Of a stretch of DNA of 64,000 bases, positions 8,627-19,121 are shown one piece after another. A model generated the notes under the pieces. It had not been told where the DNA came from and searched no databases. It saw only the letters and a list, made by a program, of their open reading frames with translations. Source of the stretch: Tepidibacter thalassicus DSM 15285 (lineage in GTDB: Bacteria; Bacillota; Clostridia; Peptostreptococcales; Peptostreptococcaceae); contig NZ_FQXH01000008.1 of NCBI RefSeq assembly GCF_900129915.1, positions 124,001-188,000 on the forward strand. The letters are read 5' to 3'. The stretch's first letter is position 1; each line of letters starts with the position of its first letter. Both the position numbers and the translations under genes were made by a program.

Positions 8627-9400
8627 ATGACATTATCCGAAAAAAAAGGAATACTTAGAATTGCTCTCTATGCTGGTGAAATAATGCTTAAAAATGGAGC
8701 AGAAATATATAGAGTTGAAGATACAATCAGTAGAATATGCAAATCAAAAAACATAAAACATGTTAATTCATTTGTAACTCCTACGGGAATATTTGTATCA
8801 GACGACAGAATGGATGGCATAAGTTTTATAAAAAGAGTAAAATTTAGAAGTATAGACTTAAATAAAGTTTCTCAAGTAAATGATTTTTCAAGAGAATTTG
8901 TAACTTCCGAAATATCTTTAAAAGATGCTCTAATTAAACTAAAAAAAATAGATAAAGCAAATAAATATAAATTATTAACTAGAGTATTTTGCACAGGTAT
9001 TACTGCTGGATTTTTTTCTTTAATGTTTGGAGGAAAATTATTCGATTTTATTGCAGCTTTTATAATATCTATTATTTCTATAACTGCTGGAGATAAAATA
9101 GGAGAGATTGGCGAAACTCAATTTTTAGCAACAATCACTTCATCTTCAATAATAGGATTTCTCGCTATATTGTTTACTAAAATAGGATTTGGAAAAAGTC
9201 TTGATATGATAATAGTCGGCTCTATAATGCCATTAGTTCCTGGAGTATCTTTAACTAATGGTCTCAGAGATTTCATATCTGGAGATTTAATTGCTGGAAT
9301 TGCAAAAATATTTGAAGCAATTTTTATAGCTATATGTATAGCTGTAGGAATAGGTATTATATTCAAATTATGGATAAATGTGTTTGGAGGTGTTTTATAA
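8627..9400 (+). CDS. threonine/serine exporter family protein, N-terminal half
   Basis: About 257 residues. A soluble N-terminal part (~1-110, with NGAEIYRVEDTISRI) is followed by four to five membrane helices from ~125 on. It matches the first half of the ThrE-type exporter, which in many Firmicutes is split into two genes. The site AAGGAGG sits eight bases before the ATG at 8627; an in-frame GTG at 8618 lies within the ribosome site and is unlikely. The second half follows directly at 9401. Substrate (threonine or serine) is inferred from the family and from the neighbouring glyA. Confidence 0.85.
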   Translation: MTLSEKKGILRIALYAGEIMLKNGAEIYRVEDTISRICKSKNIKHVNSFVTPTGIFVSDDRMDGISFIKRVKFRSIDLNKVSQVNDFSREFVTSEISLKDALIKLKKIDKANKYKLLTRVFCTGITAGFFSLMFGGKLFDFIAAFIISIISITAGDKIGEIGETQFLATITSSSIIGFLAILFTKIGFGKSLDMIIVGSIMPLVPGVSLTNGLRDFISGDLIAGIAKIFEAIFIAICIAVGIGIIFKLWINVFGGVL

Positions 9401-9853
9401 TTGCCTTTATATCTTCATTTTATATATTCTTTCATGGCTACAATTGGTTTTTCAATAATTTTTAACGTACCTAAAAAATCTCTTTTTTATGCAAGTATTA
9501 CAGGAAGTATAGGTTGGACTTTATATATTTATATGAGTAATATTACATCTTCTGCTCCTCTATCAAATTTTATAAGTGCAACAGTAATAGGAATTTTAGG
9601 AGAAATATTCGCAAGAATTGATAAGAAACCCGTTACAGTATTTATTATTCCTGGAATAGTACCTTTAGTTCCAGGTTATGGAATGTACTTAACAATGTTA
9701 AACATTATAAATAATAATTTCTATAAAGCTGCCAAAATCGGCAGTGATACAATATTTGTAGCAGGAGCTATTGCCATGGGTATAATACTTGTATCTTCAA
9801 CTGCTAAAGTTATTAAAAAAAGAAAAATACAAAATGCTGCTAGTAAAATATAG
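9401..9853 (+). CDS. threonine/serine exporter family protein, C-terminal half
   Basis: A 150-residue protein of four to five membrane helices with the IPGIVPLVPGYGMY motif typical of this family's second subunit; the first subunit has the related SIMPLVPGVSL. It starts at TTG directly after the stop of the first subunit, with GGAGGTG seven bases upstream, so the pair is translated together. The final codons form one arm of a terminator hairpin shared with the convergent rseC-like gene. Confidence 0.85.
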   Translation: MPLYLHFIYSFMATIGFSIIFNVPKKSLFYASITGSIGWTLYIYMSNITSSAPLSNFISATVIGILGEIFARIDKKPVTVFIIPGIVPLVPGYGMYLTMLNIINNNFYKAAKIGSDTIFVAGAIAMGIILVSSTAKVIKKRKIQNAASKI

Positions 9854-9862
9854 CAGCATTTT
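9831..9862. terminator. bidirectional terminator between converging genes
   Basis: AAAATGCTGCTA pairs with TAGCAGCATTTT around an 8-base loop, with T-rich flanks on both sides. It overlaps the last codons of the exporter subunit and ends just before the rseC-like stop at 9864. Confidence 0.75.
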
Positions 9863-9863
9863 A

Positions 9864-10307
9864 TTATTTTTGATTTATAACATTAGTTATAATAGGAATA
9901 TATTCTTCACTCTTTTTAAGTCTTGGTTCATATACTTTTATTATCACAAAAGCCATAACCATAAAGCCAAATCCTATAATAGCACTCATAGTTTCTATAT
10001 TTTTATTATAGTTTATAAATTTAAGAATTTTATCACTTACAATAATCCCCACAAGAAGCATAAATAAAGGTATTACATAAGCTATAATAGCAGCTTTTAA
10101 AACATTAGGTGCATTAATATCTACTTCAACAAAATCTCCAATATTAGCATCTGCTTTGTTTAAAGCTTCTATTGTTATATCTTTACTTTCTCCACTTCCC
10201 ATTCCACATGCTCCACAACTTGCACACGCAGAATGTCTCTGAATTTTTAATATAGCCATATTCTCATTTTTATCTACAACTACACCTGTTTGTCTCACAC
10301 TTATCAC
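9864..10307 (-). CDS. SoxR-reducing-system / RseC family protein
   Basis: A 147-residue protein with an N-terminal cysteine cluster (CASCGACG, about residues 28-35), then two membrane helices (~70-90 and ~100-122) and a short charged tail. This matches the RseC/RnfF-like SoxR-reducing-system family, which works with Rnf-type redox complexes in some bacteria. It starts at GTG directly after the CsoR stop (TAGGTG), implying coupled translation. Its role here is uncertain because no Rnf genes are in view. Confidence 0.8.
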   Translation of the reverse strand: MISVRQTGVVVDKNENMAILKIQRHSACASCGACGMGSGESKDITIEALNKADANIGDFVEVDINAPNVLKAAIIAYVIPLFMLLVGIIVSDKILKFINYNKNIETMSAIIGFGFMVMAFVIIKVYEPRLKKSEEYIPIITNVINQK

Positions 10308-10601
10308 CTACTTCATAAATTTAAGCATAGTTTTTATAAGTTCATCAATTACTTTGTCTTTTTCTTCTTCACTTGAATTATCTATAGTTTTTTTAACACA
10401 TCCCTTTACATGATTTTCAAGTATTATCCCTCCAACTTTATCTATCGCTGAACGAACTGCTGCTATTTGTATAAGTATATCTACACAATACTTTTCCTCA
10501 TTTACCATTTTCTGAATTCCTTTTACTTGTCCTTCTATTCTTCTAAGTCTTTTGATTATAGCTTCTTTATCCATTTTAGCTTTATTTTGTAATTCATTCA
10601 T
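10308..10601 (-). CDS. CsoR/RcnR-family metal-sensing repressor
   Basis: About 97 residues from the ATG at 10601, which has AAAGGAAG seven bases upstream; a longer in-frame reading to 10619 runs through that site. The all-helical family core is plain: KRLRRIEGQVKGIQKMV, then the metal ligands Cys, His and Cys in YCVDIL and NHVKGC (C45, H70 and C74 when counted from 10619). The C-H-C set fits Cu(I)-type CsoR, though persulfide sensors look similar. No copper exporter is adjacent, so the regulon is unknown. Confidence 0.85.
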   Translation of the reverse strand: MNELQNKAKMDKEAIIKRLRRIEGQVKGIQKMVNEEKYCVDILIQIAAVRSAIDKVGGIILENHVKGCVKKTIDNSSEEEKDKVIDELIKTMLKFMK

Positions 10602-10698
10602 AAACAAACTTCCTTTCATTGATTTATCCCCTCAAAATACCTTATCCCTGTATATTATTAATTTTAATTATACTTTTATAAGTATTAAAATGTCAAAT

Positions 10699-10729
10699 AA
10701 AATAGGCTGCTAAACTAGCAGCCTATTTT
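10699..10729 (-). terminator. aspS terminator
   Basis: A perfect 14-bp stem (AAAATAGGCTGCTA) with a 3-base loop. It ends the hemZ-hisS-aspS unit. Confidence 0.85.
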
Positions 10730-10730
10730 A

Positions 10731-12509
10731 TTATTCACTTAAATCAAGTTTTATATTAAGTTCTTCAAGTTGTTTCTCATCTGCAATAGCTGGTGCATTA
10801 GTCATTGGACAAGATGCATTTTGAGTTTTAGGGAATGCTATTACCTGTCTTATATTATCTTCTCCTGCAAGTAACATTATAAGTCTATCAAAACCAAATG
10901 CAATTCCTCCATGTGGTGGAGTTCCATATTTAAATGCATCAAGTAAGAAACCAAATTTATCATAGGCTTCTTCTTCACTAAATCCTAACGCCTTAAACAT
11001 TTTTTTCTGAACTTCTTCATTGTGAATTCTTATACTTCCTCCACCTATTTCAAATCCATTTAATACTATATCATAAGCTTTTGCTCTGACATTCTCTTTA
11101 TCATTTTCTAATTTTTCTATATCTTCATCTACAGGAGAAGTGAACGGATGATGCATTGCTACATATCTGTTTTCCTCTTCATCATATTCAAATAATGGAA
11201 ATTCTGTAACCCATAAAAACTTAAATTCATTTTTATCAAGTATTTCAAGTCTTTTAGCTACTTCATTTCTTAAATTACCAAGTGAATCAAACACTACTTT
11301 ATCTTTATCTGCTACAAATAAAAGCAAATCTCCTTCTTTCGCTTCCATTTTATCTAAAATTTGATTCATTTTTTCTTCACTAAAGAACTTAGCAATAGGT
11401 GATGTTACCCCTTCATTTGTTACTTTTATCCATGCAAGCCCTTTTGCTCCATACGTTTTAACATATTCTTCAAGTGATGTTATATTTTTTCTAGTAAATT
11501 TATCTGCATAACCTTTTACATTTATACCTCTAACACTTCCACCATTTTCAACAGTAGAGCTAAACACTTTAAATTCACAATCTTTTACTATATCAGAAAT
11601 ATTTTTAAGTTCAAATCCAAATCTTATATCCGGTTTATCTGAACCATATCTTTCCATAGCTTCTTTATAAGGCATTCTAGGAAATGGAACAGAAATATCT
11701 ATATTTAAAACCTCTTTAAATATTCTTTGAATCATTTTTTCCATTATGTCTATAATATCATCCATTTCAACAAACGACATTTCACAATCTATTTGAGTAA
11801 ATTCCGGCTGCCTATCCGCTCTTAAATCTTCATCTCTAAAACACTTTACTATTTGAAAATACCTGTCCATACCAGAAACCATTAAAAGTTGTTTAAATAT
11901 CTGCGGAGATTGAGGAAGTGCATAAAACTTCCCTTCATTAACTCTACTTGGAACTAAATAATCTCTTGCTCCTTCAGGTGTTGGCTTAGTTAAAAATGGC
12001 GTTTCTATTTCTAAAAAATTATTTTCAGAAAGATAATTTCTAACGATATTAGCTACCTTATGTCTTAATATCAAATTCTTTTGCATAGATGGTTTTCTCA
12101 AATCCAAGTATCTGTATTTAAGTCTTAAATTTTCTGAAACCTCATCATCATCTTTTATGTAAATAGGAGGAGTTTGAGATTTATTTAAAATTTTAATCTC
12201 ATTTGCAAATACCTCTATATCTCCAGTTGGAATATTTGGATTTTTAGATTGTCTTTCAAATACCTTTCCCTTTATAGCAATTACATATTCAGAACCTAAT
12301 TTTTCTGCTTTTTCAAAAGCTTCTTCAGATATATCATTATCAAATACTATCTGACAAATACCTCTTATATCTCTTAAGTCTACAAATACTAATCCTCCTA
12401 AATTTCTTTTCTTTTGAACCCATCCCATCAATACTACTTCTTCACCTATATTATTCTCTCTCAAATCTCCACAATAATGAGTTCTTTTTAATCCATTTAA
12501 ATTTTCCAT
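10731..12509 (-). CDS. aspS: aspartyl-tRNA synthetase
   Basis: A 592-residue class II enzyme of bacterial type. An N-terminal OB anticodon-binding domain (~1-110) precedes motif 2 ([18 protein letters not shown]), the bacterial GAD insertion (~280-420) and motif 3 ([12 protein letters not shown]). Length and motifs are standard. It follows hisS by 12 bases, a common clostridial pairing. Whether it also charges tRNA-Asn depends on whether AsnRS or GatCAB exists elsewhere, which is not visible here. Confidence 0.97.
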   Translation of the reverse strand: MENLNGLKRTHYCGDLRENNIGEEVVLMGWVQKKRNLGGLVFVDLRDIRGICQIVFDNDISEEAFEKAEKLGSEYVIAIKGKVFERQSKNPNIPTGDIEVFANEIKILNKSQTPPIYIKDDDEVSENLRLKYRYLDLRKPSMQKNLILRHKVANIVRNYLSENNFLEIETPFLTKPTPEGARDYLVPSRVNEGKFYALPQSPQIFKQLLMVSGMDRYFQIVKCFRDEDLRADRQPEFTQIDCEMSFVEMDDIIDIMEKMIQRIFKEVLNIDISVPFPRMPYKEAMERYGSDKPDIRFGFELKNISDIVKDCEFKVFSSTVENGGSVRGINVKGYADKFTRKNITSLEEYVKTYGAKGLAWIKVTNEGVTSPIAKFFSEEKMNQILDKMEAKEGDLLLFVADKDKVVFDSLGNLRNEVAKRLEILDKNEFKFLWVTEFPLFEYDEEENRYVAMHHPFTSPVDEDIEKLENDKENVRAKAYDIVLNGFEIGGGSIRIHNEEVQKKMFKALGFSEEEAYDKFGFLLDAFKYGTPPHGGIAFGFDRLIMLLAGEDNIRQVIAFPKTQNASCPMTNAPAIADEKQLEELNIKLDLSE

Positions 12510-12521
12510 TATTATTCCTCC

Positions 12522-13781
12522 TTAAAGCCTATTTTTTAAAACATCTACTATTTCACTTAACTTTATTTCTATCTGCTCTGATGTTTCCATATTTTTAAGT
12601 GATGCTACATCTTTATCTATCTCATCATCCCCAAGTACTATAGTAAATTTAGCATTTACTTTATTAGAATATTTAAATTGCGCTTTAACACTTCTTCCTA
12701 TATGATCTTTATCACAAGATATATTATTTTCTCTTAACTTTTTAAGTATTTTAAAACTCTCATTTTCTGCTTTTTGCCCAATTGTAACTATAAATATATC
12801 AATTCCATCTTTTTTAGGTATTTGTATATTATTATTCTCAAGAGTTAATAACAGCCTTTCTATACCCATACCAAAACCAATACCAGAAATTTTAGGTCCT
12901 CCAAGTTCTTCAACTAAACCATCATATCTTCCTCCACCACATACTGTACTCTGAGCTCCTATATCATTAGAAATTATCTCAAATGCAGTTTTAGTATAAT
13001 AATCAAGTCCTCTTACTATTTTAGGGTCTACTGTATATTCTACACCCATACTATCTAAATAATTTTTAACCTTTTCAAAATGTTCTTTACAATCATCACA
13101 AATATTATCTATCATTAAAGGAGCATTTTCAATTTCTAATTTGCATGTTTCATTTTTACAGTCTAATATTCTAAGTGGATTTCTTTCATATCTATCTTGA
13201 CAAGTTTTACATAATTTATCTAATTTTTCACTTAAATATTCTTTTAACTTTTTATTATACTCTCTTCTACAACTAGGACATCCTATAGAGTTTATTCTAA
13301 GCTCTAATTTTTGTAGTCCTACTCTTTTAAAAAACTCCATAGCAAGCGCCATAACCTCAGAATCTATTGACGGAGATTCACTTCCAAAAACTTCTACACC
13401 AAACTGATGAAATTGTCTAAGTCTACCAGCTTGTGGTCTTTCATATCTAAAACAAGGTGTTATATAATAAAGTTTTGTAGGTTGAGTATTAGCATATAAT
13501 TTATTTTCAATAAAAGCTCTAACAGCACCTGCTGTTCCTTCTGGCTTTAAAGTAATTTCTCTTCCTCCATTATCTTGAAATGAATACATTTCCTTTTGAA
13601 CTATATCAGTAGTTTCACCTACTCCTCTTTTAAATAACTCTGTATGCTCAAATATTGGAGTTCTAATTTCTTCATATCCAAATAAATTACATACTTTTCT
13701 AAATAAATTTTCTACATATATCCATTTATAAGAATCGACAGGTAATACATCTTTAGTTCCCCTTGGGGCTTTAATTTCCAT
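12522..13781 (-). CDS. hisS: histidyl-tRNA synthetase
   Basis: A 419-residue class II synthetase beginning with APRGTKDVLP. Motif 2 is FRYERPQAGRLRQFHQFG, the histidine-specific loop gives GLDYYTKTAFE, GGGRYDGL follows, and motif 3 is GIGFGMGIERLLL; the anticodon-binding domain is at the C-terminus. An insertion (~175-240) carries CxxC pairs that may bind zinc. Its ATG overlaps the hemZ stop by one base (TAATG). No T-box leader is visible upstream. Confidence 0.97.
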   Translation of the reverse strand: MEIKAPRGTKDVLPVDSYKWIYVENLFRKVCNLFGYEEIRTPIFEHTELFKRGVGETTDIVQKEMYSFQDNGGREITLKPEGTAGAVRAFIENKLYANTQPTKLYYITPCFRYERPQAGRLRQFHQFGVEVFGSESPSIDSEVMALAMEFFKRVGLQKLELRINSIGCPSCRREYNKKLKEYLSEKLDKLCKTCQDRYERNPLRILDCKNETCKLEIENAPLMIDNICDDCKEHFEKVKNYLDSMGVEYTVDPKIVRGLDYYTKTAFEIISNDIGAQSTVCGGGRYDGLVEELGGPKISGIGFGMGIERLLLTLENNNIQIPKKDGIDIFIVTIGQKAENESFKILKKLRENNISCDKDHIGRSVKAQFKYSNKVNAKFTIVLGDDEIDKDVASLKNMETSEQIEIKLSEIVDVLKNRL

Positions 13782-15244
13782 TACAAAACCTCCTCTTCTT
13801 TCTTTTGTATCATTTCATCTACTCTTTTTATATAATGCTCTAAATTCTTAACATTAGGAACTCTTTCTATCCTATTTTCATCTAAATATACAATTTTTGA
13901 AATTGCCCCTGCTCCTAAAGCAAATATACTTTGTTTTTCCTCCATTATTTGAATATTATATATACATTCAAATCCTCTTTTGGAATATCCTATATTTTCA
14001 AGATTACCCAACATATGCTTTTGTCTGTACATATAATATGGATTAAGTCCCATTCTCTGAGCATAATCCATAGAAATATCTATCATCTTCACCATATCCA
14101 TATACTGACTAAATTCATATTCTTGTATATTTTCTTTTAATTTTGACGCTCTTTTTATAGCCATCGTATGAACAGTTAAACTCTCAGGTGATAATTTTGA
14201 TATCTCTTTTAACGTATTTTCAACCATACTTGGAGTTTCTTTTAAAAGTCCAAGTATTATATCCATATTTATATTATCAAATCCCAAATTTCTTGCCATA
14301 TTAAAACACTTTACAATATCCTCCACTTTATGACTTCTACCTATTTCAATTAAAGTAGATTCATTCATAGTTTGAGGATTTATGCTTATCCTAGATACTT
14401 TAGCATATTTTAATACTTTAAGTTTTTCTTTAGTTATTGTATCAGGTCTTCCCGCTTCTACTGTAAATTCTTTTATATTATTTAAATCAAAATTTTGGTA
14501 TAAACTATCCATCAATATATCAAGCTCTTTTTCATCAAGTGTTGTAGGAGTACCTCCTCCTATATAAACACTCTCTATTTCCTTATTAAGTTTTTTAATT
14601 AAAGCTCCTACACCTTTTATCTCTTTTATCAACGCATTCAAATAATCACTTTTAAGATGTCCCCATTGTTTTAATGTATTTGAAGGAAAAGAACAGTATA
14701 CACATCTAGTTGGACAAAAAGGTATACTTACATAGAGCGCTATTTTATTTTCATTTAGTGGGTATATAAATTCCCTTTCTACTTTTGCTATATTATAAGC
14801 TAAATCTATTTTACTTTTATCCATCAGATATTTTACTTTTAATATATTATCTATTTCTTCTTTATTTTTATTTTCATCTAAAAGTTCATGTACTATTTTA
14901 GTAGGTCTTATTCCTGTTAATATTCCCCAAGGGACAAATGATTTATATATTTTTTTTAAAACTTTAAATATACTTCTTTTTATAACAATTTTACTTTCTC
15001 TTTTTAAAATTTTTTCATCTAAACTGCTCATTACATCTTTTTCTTCTAATCTAATTTTTAAATTATTATTTTCATAAATATAAGTATTAGATATTATCAA
15101 ATTATCTTCTATAATGAGTTCATTTATCAAAATTTTATCCTTATTCAAATCATCATCTACAAATTTAAACTGAGTAGTAAATAATTTCAAAAGCTCTCCT
15201 ACTTCATATTTATAGTTGTGATTTTTCAAAAATACATTAAGCAT
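13781..15244 (-). CDS. hemZ: oxygen-independent coproporphyrinogen dehydrogenase HemZ-like
   Basis: A 487-residue radical SAM protein with a CPTRCVYC cluster (C177, C181, C184) preceded by YVSIPF, and ~165 extra N-terminal residues typical of HemZ rather than HemN/HemW. The position between an MBL hydrolase gene and hisS is the usual clostridial one. HemZ-type proteins act in heme formation or as heme chaperones. In an anaerobe without obvious heme genes nearby, the exact reaction is uncertain. Confidence 0.9.
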   Translation of the reverse strand: MLNVFLKNHNYKYEVGELLKLFTTQFKFVDDDLNKDKILINELIIEDNLIISNTYIYENNNLKIRLEEKDVMSSLDEKILKRESKIVIKRSIFKVLKKIYKSFVPWGILTGIRPTKIVHELLDENKNKEEIDNILKVKYLMDKSKIDLAYNIAKVEREFIYPLNENKIALYVSIPFCPTRCVYCSFPSNTLKQWGHLKSDYLNALIKEIKGVGALIKKLNKEIESVYIGGGTPTTLDEKELDILMDSLYQNFDLNNIKEFTVEAGRPDTITKEKLKVLKYAKVSRISINPQTMNESTLIEIGRSHKVEDIVKCFNMARNLGFDNINMDIILGLLKETPSMVENTLKEISKLSPESLTVHTMAIKRASKLKENIQEYEFSQYMDMVKMIDISMDYAQRMGLNPYYMYRQKHMLGNLENIGYSKRGFECIYNIQIMEEKQSIFALGAGAISKIVYLDENRIERVPNVKNLEHYIKRVDEMIQKKEEEVL

Positions 15245-15259
15245 TAAAATTTCCCCTTA

Positions 15260-15877
15260 CTATTTTTGCATATATGGATTTTTAGATTTTTCTACACTTA
15301 TCTTACTTGCTGGACCATGGCCTGGAAGCACTTTAAGATTATCATCTAGATTTGATAACTTGTCAAGTGAATCTAAAATAGTATCATAATCTCCTCCCGG
15401 AAGATCTGTTCTTCCAATAGAACCTGCAAACAAAGTATCTCCTGTAAATAATACATCATCAACTTTTATACAAATACATCCTGGAGTATGTCCTGGAGTA
15501 TGAATTATTTTTAATTCTAAGTTACCAATCTTTACAATTTGTCCATCTTTTAAATATTCATCTGCTTCGATTTCAAATGCTCCTCCCATCATATGTGTTA
15601 AATTATTTTTGCTACTATTTAGTATGAATTTTTCATCTTCATGCGCTAATATCTTTGCATTTGTTTTTTGTTTTAGCTCCTTAACAGCACCTATGTGATC
15701 GCCATGGCCATGAGTTAATATTATATAATCAACTTTAAATTCATTATTCTCCACAATATCAATTATCTCATCTAAACTTCCACCTGGATCTAAAACTGCA
15801 CATTTTTTTGTCTGCTCATCCCCTAATATATAGCAATTTACACCATATACTCCAGCTACAATCTTTTGTAAAAACAT
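15260..15877 (-). CDS. metallo-beta-lactamase-fold hydrolase (GloB/YcbL-like)
   Basis: A 205-residue protein with the dinuclear metal motif THGHGDH (H56, H58, D60, H61), then HTPGHTPGC and FTGDTLF. The size is that of the short glyoxalase II-like family without a rhodanese or C-terminal helical domain. It may hydrolyse thioesters such as S-lactoyl adducts, but the physiological substrate is unknown. It lies in the conserved rel-dtd-MBL-hemZ-hisS-aspS run. Confidence 0.9.
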   Translation of the reverse strand: MFLQKIVAGVYGVNCYILGDEQTKKCAVLDPGGSLDEIIDIVENNEFKVDYIILTHGHGDHIGAVKELKQKTNAKILAHEDEKFILNSSKNNLTHMMGGAFEIEADEYLKDGQIVKIGNLELKIIHTPGHTPGCICIKVDDVLFTGDTLFAGSIGRTDLPGGDYDTILDSLDKLSNLDDNLKVLPGHGPASKISVEKSKNPYMQK

Positions 15878-15890
15878 AAAAATCCCCCCT

Positions 15891-16340
15891 TTAAAAATTT
15901 TTCTTAGAATCTAGTAAAATAGTAACCGGTCCATCATTTACTATATCTACTACCATGTGTGCTCCAAACTGTCCTTTTTCTACTTTTATATTGTATTCTT
16001 TAGCTTTATTTATAAACTCATCATAAAGTTCTATTGCCTTATCAGGCTTTGCCGCATCAGTAAAATTAGGTCTTCTTCCCTTTCTACAATCTCCATAAAG
16101 AGTAAATTGAGATACAACCAAAAGTTCTCCTTCTATATCAATAAGTGATAAGTTTAATTTGTCATTTTCATCTTCAAATATTCTTAAATTCACTATTTTT
16201 TCAACCATATAATCTACATCTTTTATATCATCATCATGAGTTACTCCCAAAAGTACCATAAGACCTTTTTGAACTTTTCCAATTACATTTTCATCTACTG
16301 TAACACTTGAAGATAATACTCTCTGAACTACAGCTCTCAT
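15891..16340 (-). CDS. dtd: D-aminoacyl-tRNA deacylase
   Basis: A 149-residue protein of exactly the family length, starting MRAVVQRV. It carries the two Dtd active-site motifs, SQFTLYG and NDGPVTI. It removes D-amino acids (and glycine from tRNA-Ala) from mischarged tRNAs. It follows rel by 12 bases, the usual Gram-positive rel-dtd pairing. Confidence 0.97.
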   Translation of the reverse strand: MRAVVQRVLSSSVTVDENVIGKVQKGLMVLLGVTHDDDIKDVDYMVEKIVNLRIFEDENDKLNLSLIDIEGELLVVSQFTLYGDCRKGRRPNFTDAAKPDKAIELYDEFINKAKEYNIKVEKGQFGAHMVVDIVNDGPVTILLDSKKNF

Positions 16341-16352
16341 ATTAACACTCCT

Positions 16353-18530
16353 TTAATTTATAACTCTATATACATCCATAACACCTGGAATACTCTTTAA
16401 TTTATTCATCAAATTATTAAGTTCACTGATACTATCTACTTCTAATAATAAGTTCATATTAACTATTTTTTCTTTATTAGTTCTAGCATTTATTCCATTT
16501 AAAGATGTTTTTTCTACTGCAAAAACATGAGTTATTTCACTTAAAATTCCCTTCCTATCATGTGCTTTTATGCTTATCTCTGCTTCAAATTTTACATTTT
16601 TATTTGAATCCCATTCAACTTGAATCAATCTATTTAATATTTCAGGGTCATTTCCAGATACGTTAGGACAATCCTTTCTGTGTATAGAAACTCCTCTCCC
16701 TTTAGTTATATACCCTGTTATATCATCTCCTGGAAGAGGATTACAGCATTTTGCGAATCTGACTAATATATTATCCACACCTTTTACAATTACTCCTTGA
16801 GAGTTAATTTTTCTCTTATTTTTATAGTCCTTATCGAATATCGAATCTTCAATTTTCACTTCAATTTTTTGCTTTTGATTTTCCTTTTCATGTAACTCCT
16901 TAAGTTTTGGAACAATCTGTGCTAAAGTTATGCCACCATACCCAAGAGTTGCATATAAATCATCTTCACTAGGCTGATTTAATTTTTTTAATATAGTACT
17001 CAAATACTTATGTTTTAATATTTCATTGACATTGTATCCTTGTCTTTTTAATTCTCTTTCAAGAATCTCTCTTCCTCTTTGTATGTTTTCTTCTCTTCTT
17101 TCTTTTTTAAACCACTGTCTTATTTTATTTTTAGCATGAGAAGTTTTTACTATATTAATCCAATCTCTACTAGGTCCATTACTTTGTGATGATCTTATAA
17201 TCTCAACTATATTTCCATTTTTCAATTTATAATCAAGCGGAACTATTCTTCCATCTACCTTAGCTCCAATACAACTATTTCCAACACTAGTATGCACTCT
17301 ATATGCAAAATCTATAGGAGTTGAACCTGCAGGTAATTCTATTACATCTCCTTTAGGCGTAAAAACAAATACTTGATTTGTAAATAAATCTATTTTCAAA
17401 GCTTCCATAAATTCTCTAGGATCACTTAAATCCTTTTGCCATTCCATCATTTGTCTAAGCCAAGATAATTTTATATCCATGTCATCTTGACTTTTACTTG
17501 TATTTCCTTCCTTATACTTCCAATGAGCTGCTATACCATATTCTGCAATTTTATGCATATCCCAAGTTCTTATTTGTATTTCAAGCGGTTCACCATCTGG
17601 ACCTAATACCGTAGTGTGCAGAGATTGATACATATTTGGCTTAGGCATTGCTATATAATCTTTAAATCTACCTGGCATGGGTTTCCATATAGTATGAACT
17701 ATTCCCAATACTGCATAACAATCTTTTACAGTATTGACAATTGCTCTTACAGCCATTAAATCATATATTTCTTCAAAACTCTTATTTTGATAGTGCATCT
17801 TTCTATATATGCTGTAAAAGTGCTTAGGTCTTCCATATATATCACACTCAATATTAGCTCCCTTAAATTTTTCCCTTAATATATTTATAACTTTTTTTAT
17901 ATATTCTTCTCTTTCTCTTCGCTTTTTTGCAACTTTTTCAACAAGATCATAATAACCTTCTGGATCCAAATATCTAAGAGCTATATCTTCAAGCTCCCAT
18001 TTAATTTTGGATATACCAAGTCTATGAGCAATTGGAGCATATATTTCAACAGTTTCTTTTGCTTTTTCTTTTGCTTTTTCAGGAGTCATAAATTTTAAAG
18101 TTCTCATGTTATGAAGCCTATCAGCAAGTTTGATAAGTATAACTCTTATATCCTTTGCCATGGCCATAAACATTTTTCTAAGGTTTTCAGCTTGAGTTTC
18201 TTCTTTTGATTTATACTCTATTTTACCAAGCTTAGTTACTCCTTCAACAAGGTCTGCTATTTCTTTTCCAAATTTATCAACTATATCTTCATAGGTATAT
18301 TTAGTATCTTCAATAACATCGTGCATAAGACCTGCTGCTATTGTATATATATCTAATTCTAAATCCGCTAAAATATTTGCAACTTCAACAGGATGTATAA
18401 AATATTTTTCTCCTGATTTTCTATACTGTCCCTCATGAGCACTTTCAGCAAAATTATAAGCTCTTATTATTAAGTCTAAATCACTATCTGGACTATACTG
18501 TTGTATTTTTAGCAATAAATTTTCTAGCAT
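16353..18530 (-). CDS. rel: bifunctional (p)ppGpp synthetase/hydrolase
   Basis: A 725-residue long RSH protein. The order is HD hydrolase (H70-D71 in AGLMHDVIEDT), synthetase (YGRPKHFYSIYRKM and NMYQSLHTTV), TGS (~390-450), a conserved-cysteine region (AKCCNPLPGDDI) and a C-terminal ACT domain. The intact HD and synthetase residues imply both activities. It controls the stringent response. Its start follows a TAAGGTGG site, and the apt gene ends ~75 bases upstream behind a terminator. Confidence 0.96.
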   Translation of the reverse strand: MLENLLLKIQQYSPDSDLDLIIRAYNFAESAHEGQYRKSGEKYFIHPVEVANILADLELDIYTIAAGLMHDVIEDTKYTYEDIVDKFGKEIADLVEGVTKLGKIEYKSKEETQAENLRKMFMAMAKDIRVILIKLADRLHNMRTLKFMTPEKAKEKAKETVEIYAPIAHRLGISKIKWELEDIALRYLDPEGYYDLVEKVAKKRREREEYIKKVINILREKFKGANIECDIYGRPKHFYSIYRKMHYQNKSFEEIYDLMAVRAIVNTVKDCYAVLGIVHTIWKPMPGRFKDYIAMPKPNMYQSLHTTVLGPDGEPLEIQIRTWDMHKIAEYGIAAHWKYKEGNTSKSQDDMDIKLSWLRQMMEWQKDLSDPREFMEALKIDLFTNQVFVFTPKGDVIELPAGSTPIDFAYRVHTSVGNSCIGAKVDGRIVPLDYKLKNGNIVEIIRSSQSNGPSRDWINIVKTSHAKNKIRQWFKKERREENIQRGREILERELKRQGYNVNEILKHKYLSTILKKLNQPSEDDLYATLGYGGITLAQIVPKLKELHEKENQKQKIEVKIEDSIFDKDYKNKRKINSQGVIVKGVDNILVRFAKCCNPLPGDDITGYITKGRGVSIHRKDCPNVSGNDPEILNRLIQVEWDSNKNVKFEAEISIKAHDRKGILSEITHVFAVEKTSLNGINARTNKEKIVNMNLLLEVDSISELNNLMNKLKSIPGVMDVYRVIN

Positions 18531-18569
18531 AAAACCACCTTATTTACAATTATAATTTTATATATATTA

Positions 18570-18597
18570 AAATAGTTGGCAATACCACCAACTATTT
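18570..18597 (-). terminator. apt terminator
   Basis: AAATAGTTGG pairs with CCAACTATTT around an 8-base loop with a T-run on the minus strand, between apt and rel. Confidence 0.7.
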
Positions 18598-18605
18598 CAA
18601 ATGTA

Positions 18606-19118
18606 TTAATATTTTATTAAAGAGTTAACATAATAGTCCTTTAAATTTTCTCTTCCATTTAAAAATTCAAGTTCTATTAAAAATTCCATGGCAACTACTT
18701 TTCCACCTAATTTTTCAATAAGCTTTGCAGTAGCTCCCATAGTTCCTCCTGTAGCAAGAAGATCATCTACTATTGCAACTCTTTGTCCTGGTTTTATCGA
18801 ATCTTTATGTATTTCAAGCGAATCTGTTCCATATTCTAAGTCATATTCAAATTTAACAGTTTCTCCTGGAAGCTTTCCCGGTTTTCTAACTGGAACAAAT
18901 CCAACTCCTAATCCATAAGCTACTGGAGTTCCCATTAAAAAACCTCTAGCCTCAGGTCCAACAATTATATCTACATCTTTTTCTTTTAAATCCTGTATAA
19001 TTTTATCTACAGCACATTTAAAAGCATCTCCATCCTTTAATAGTGTTGTTATATCTTTAAAAATTATTCCTTCTTTTGGAAAATCTTTAATATCTCTTAT
19101 TTTTGACCTTAAATCCAT
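18606..19118 (-). CDS. apt: adenine phosphoribosyltransferase
   Basis: A 170-residue enzyme of standard length. It has [17 protein letters not shown] at the N-terminus and the PRPP loop [14 protein letters not shown]. It salvages adenine to AMP. The ribosome site is weak (CGGAATAA), so translation may depend on coupling to the short upstream reading frame that stops four bases before. RecJ, often upstream of apt in Firmicutes, is absent here. Confidence 0.97.
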   Translation of the reverse strand: MDLRSKIRDIKDFPKEGIIFKDITTLLKDGDAFKCAVDKIIQDLKEKDVDIIVGPEARGFLMGTPVAYGLGVGFVPVRKPGKLPGETVKFEYDLEYGTDSLEIHKDSIKPGQRVAIVDDLLATGGTMGATAKLIEKLGGKVVAMEFLIELEFLNGRENLKDYYVNSLIKY

Positions 19119-19121
19119 TAT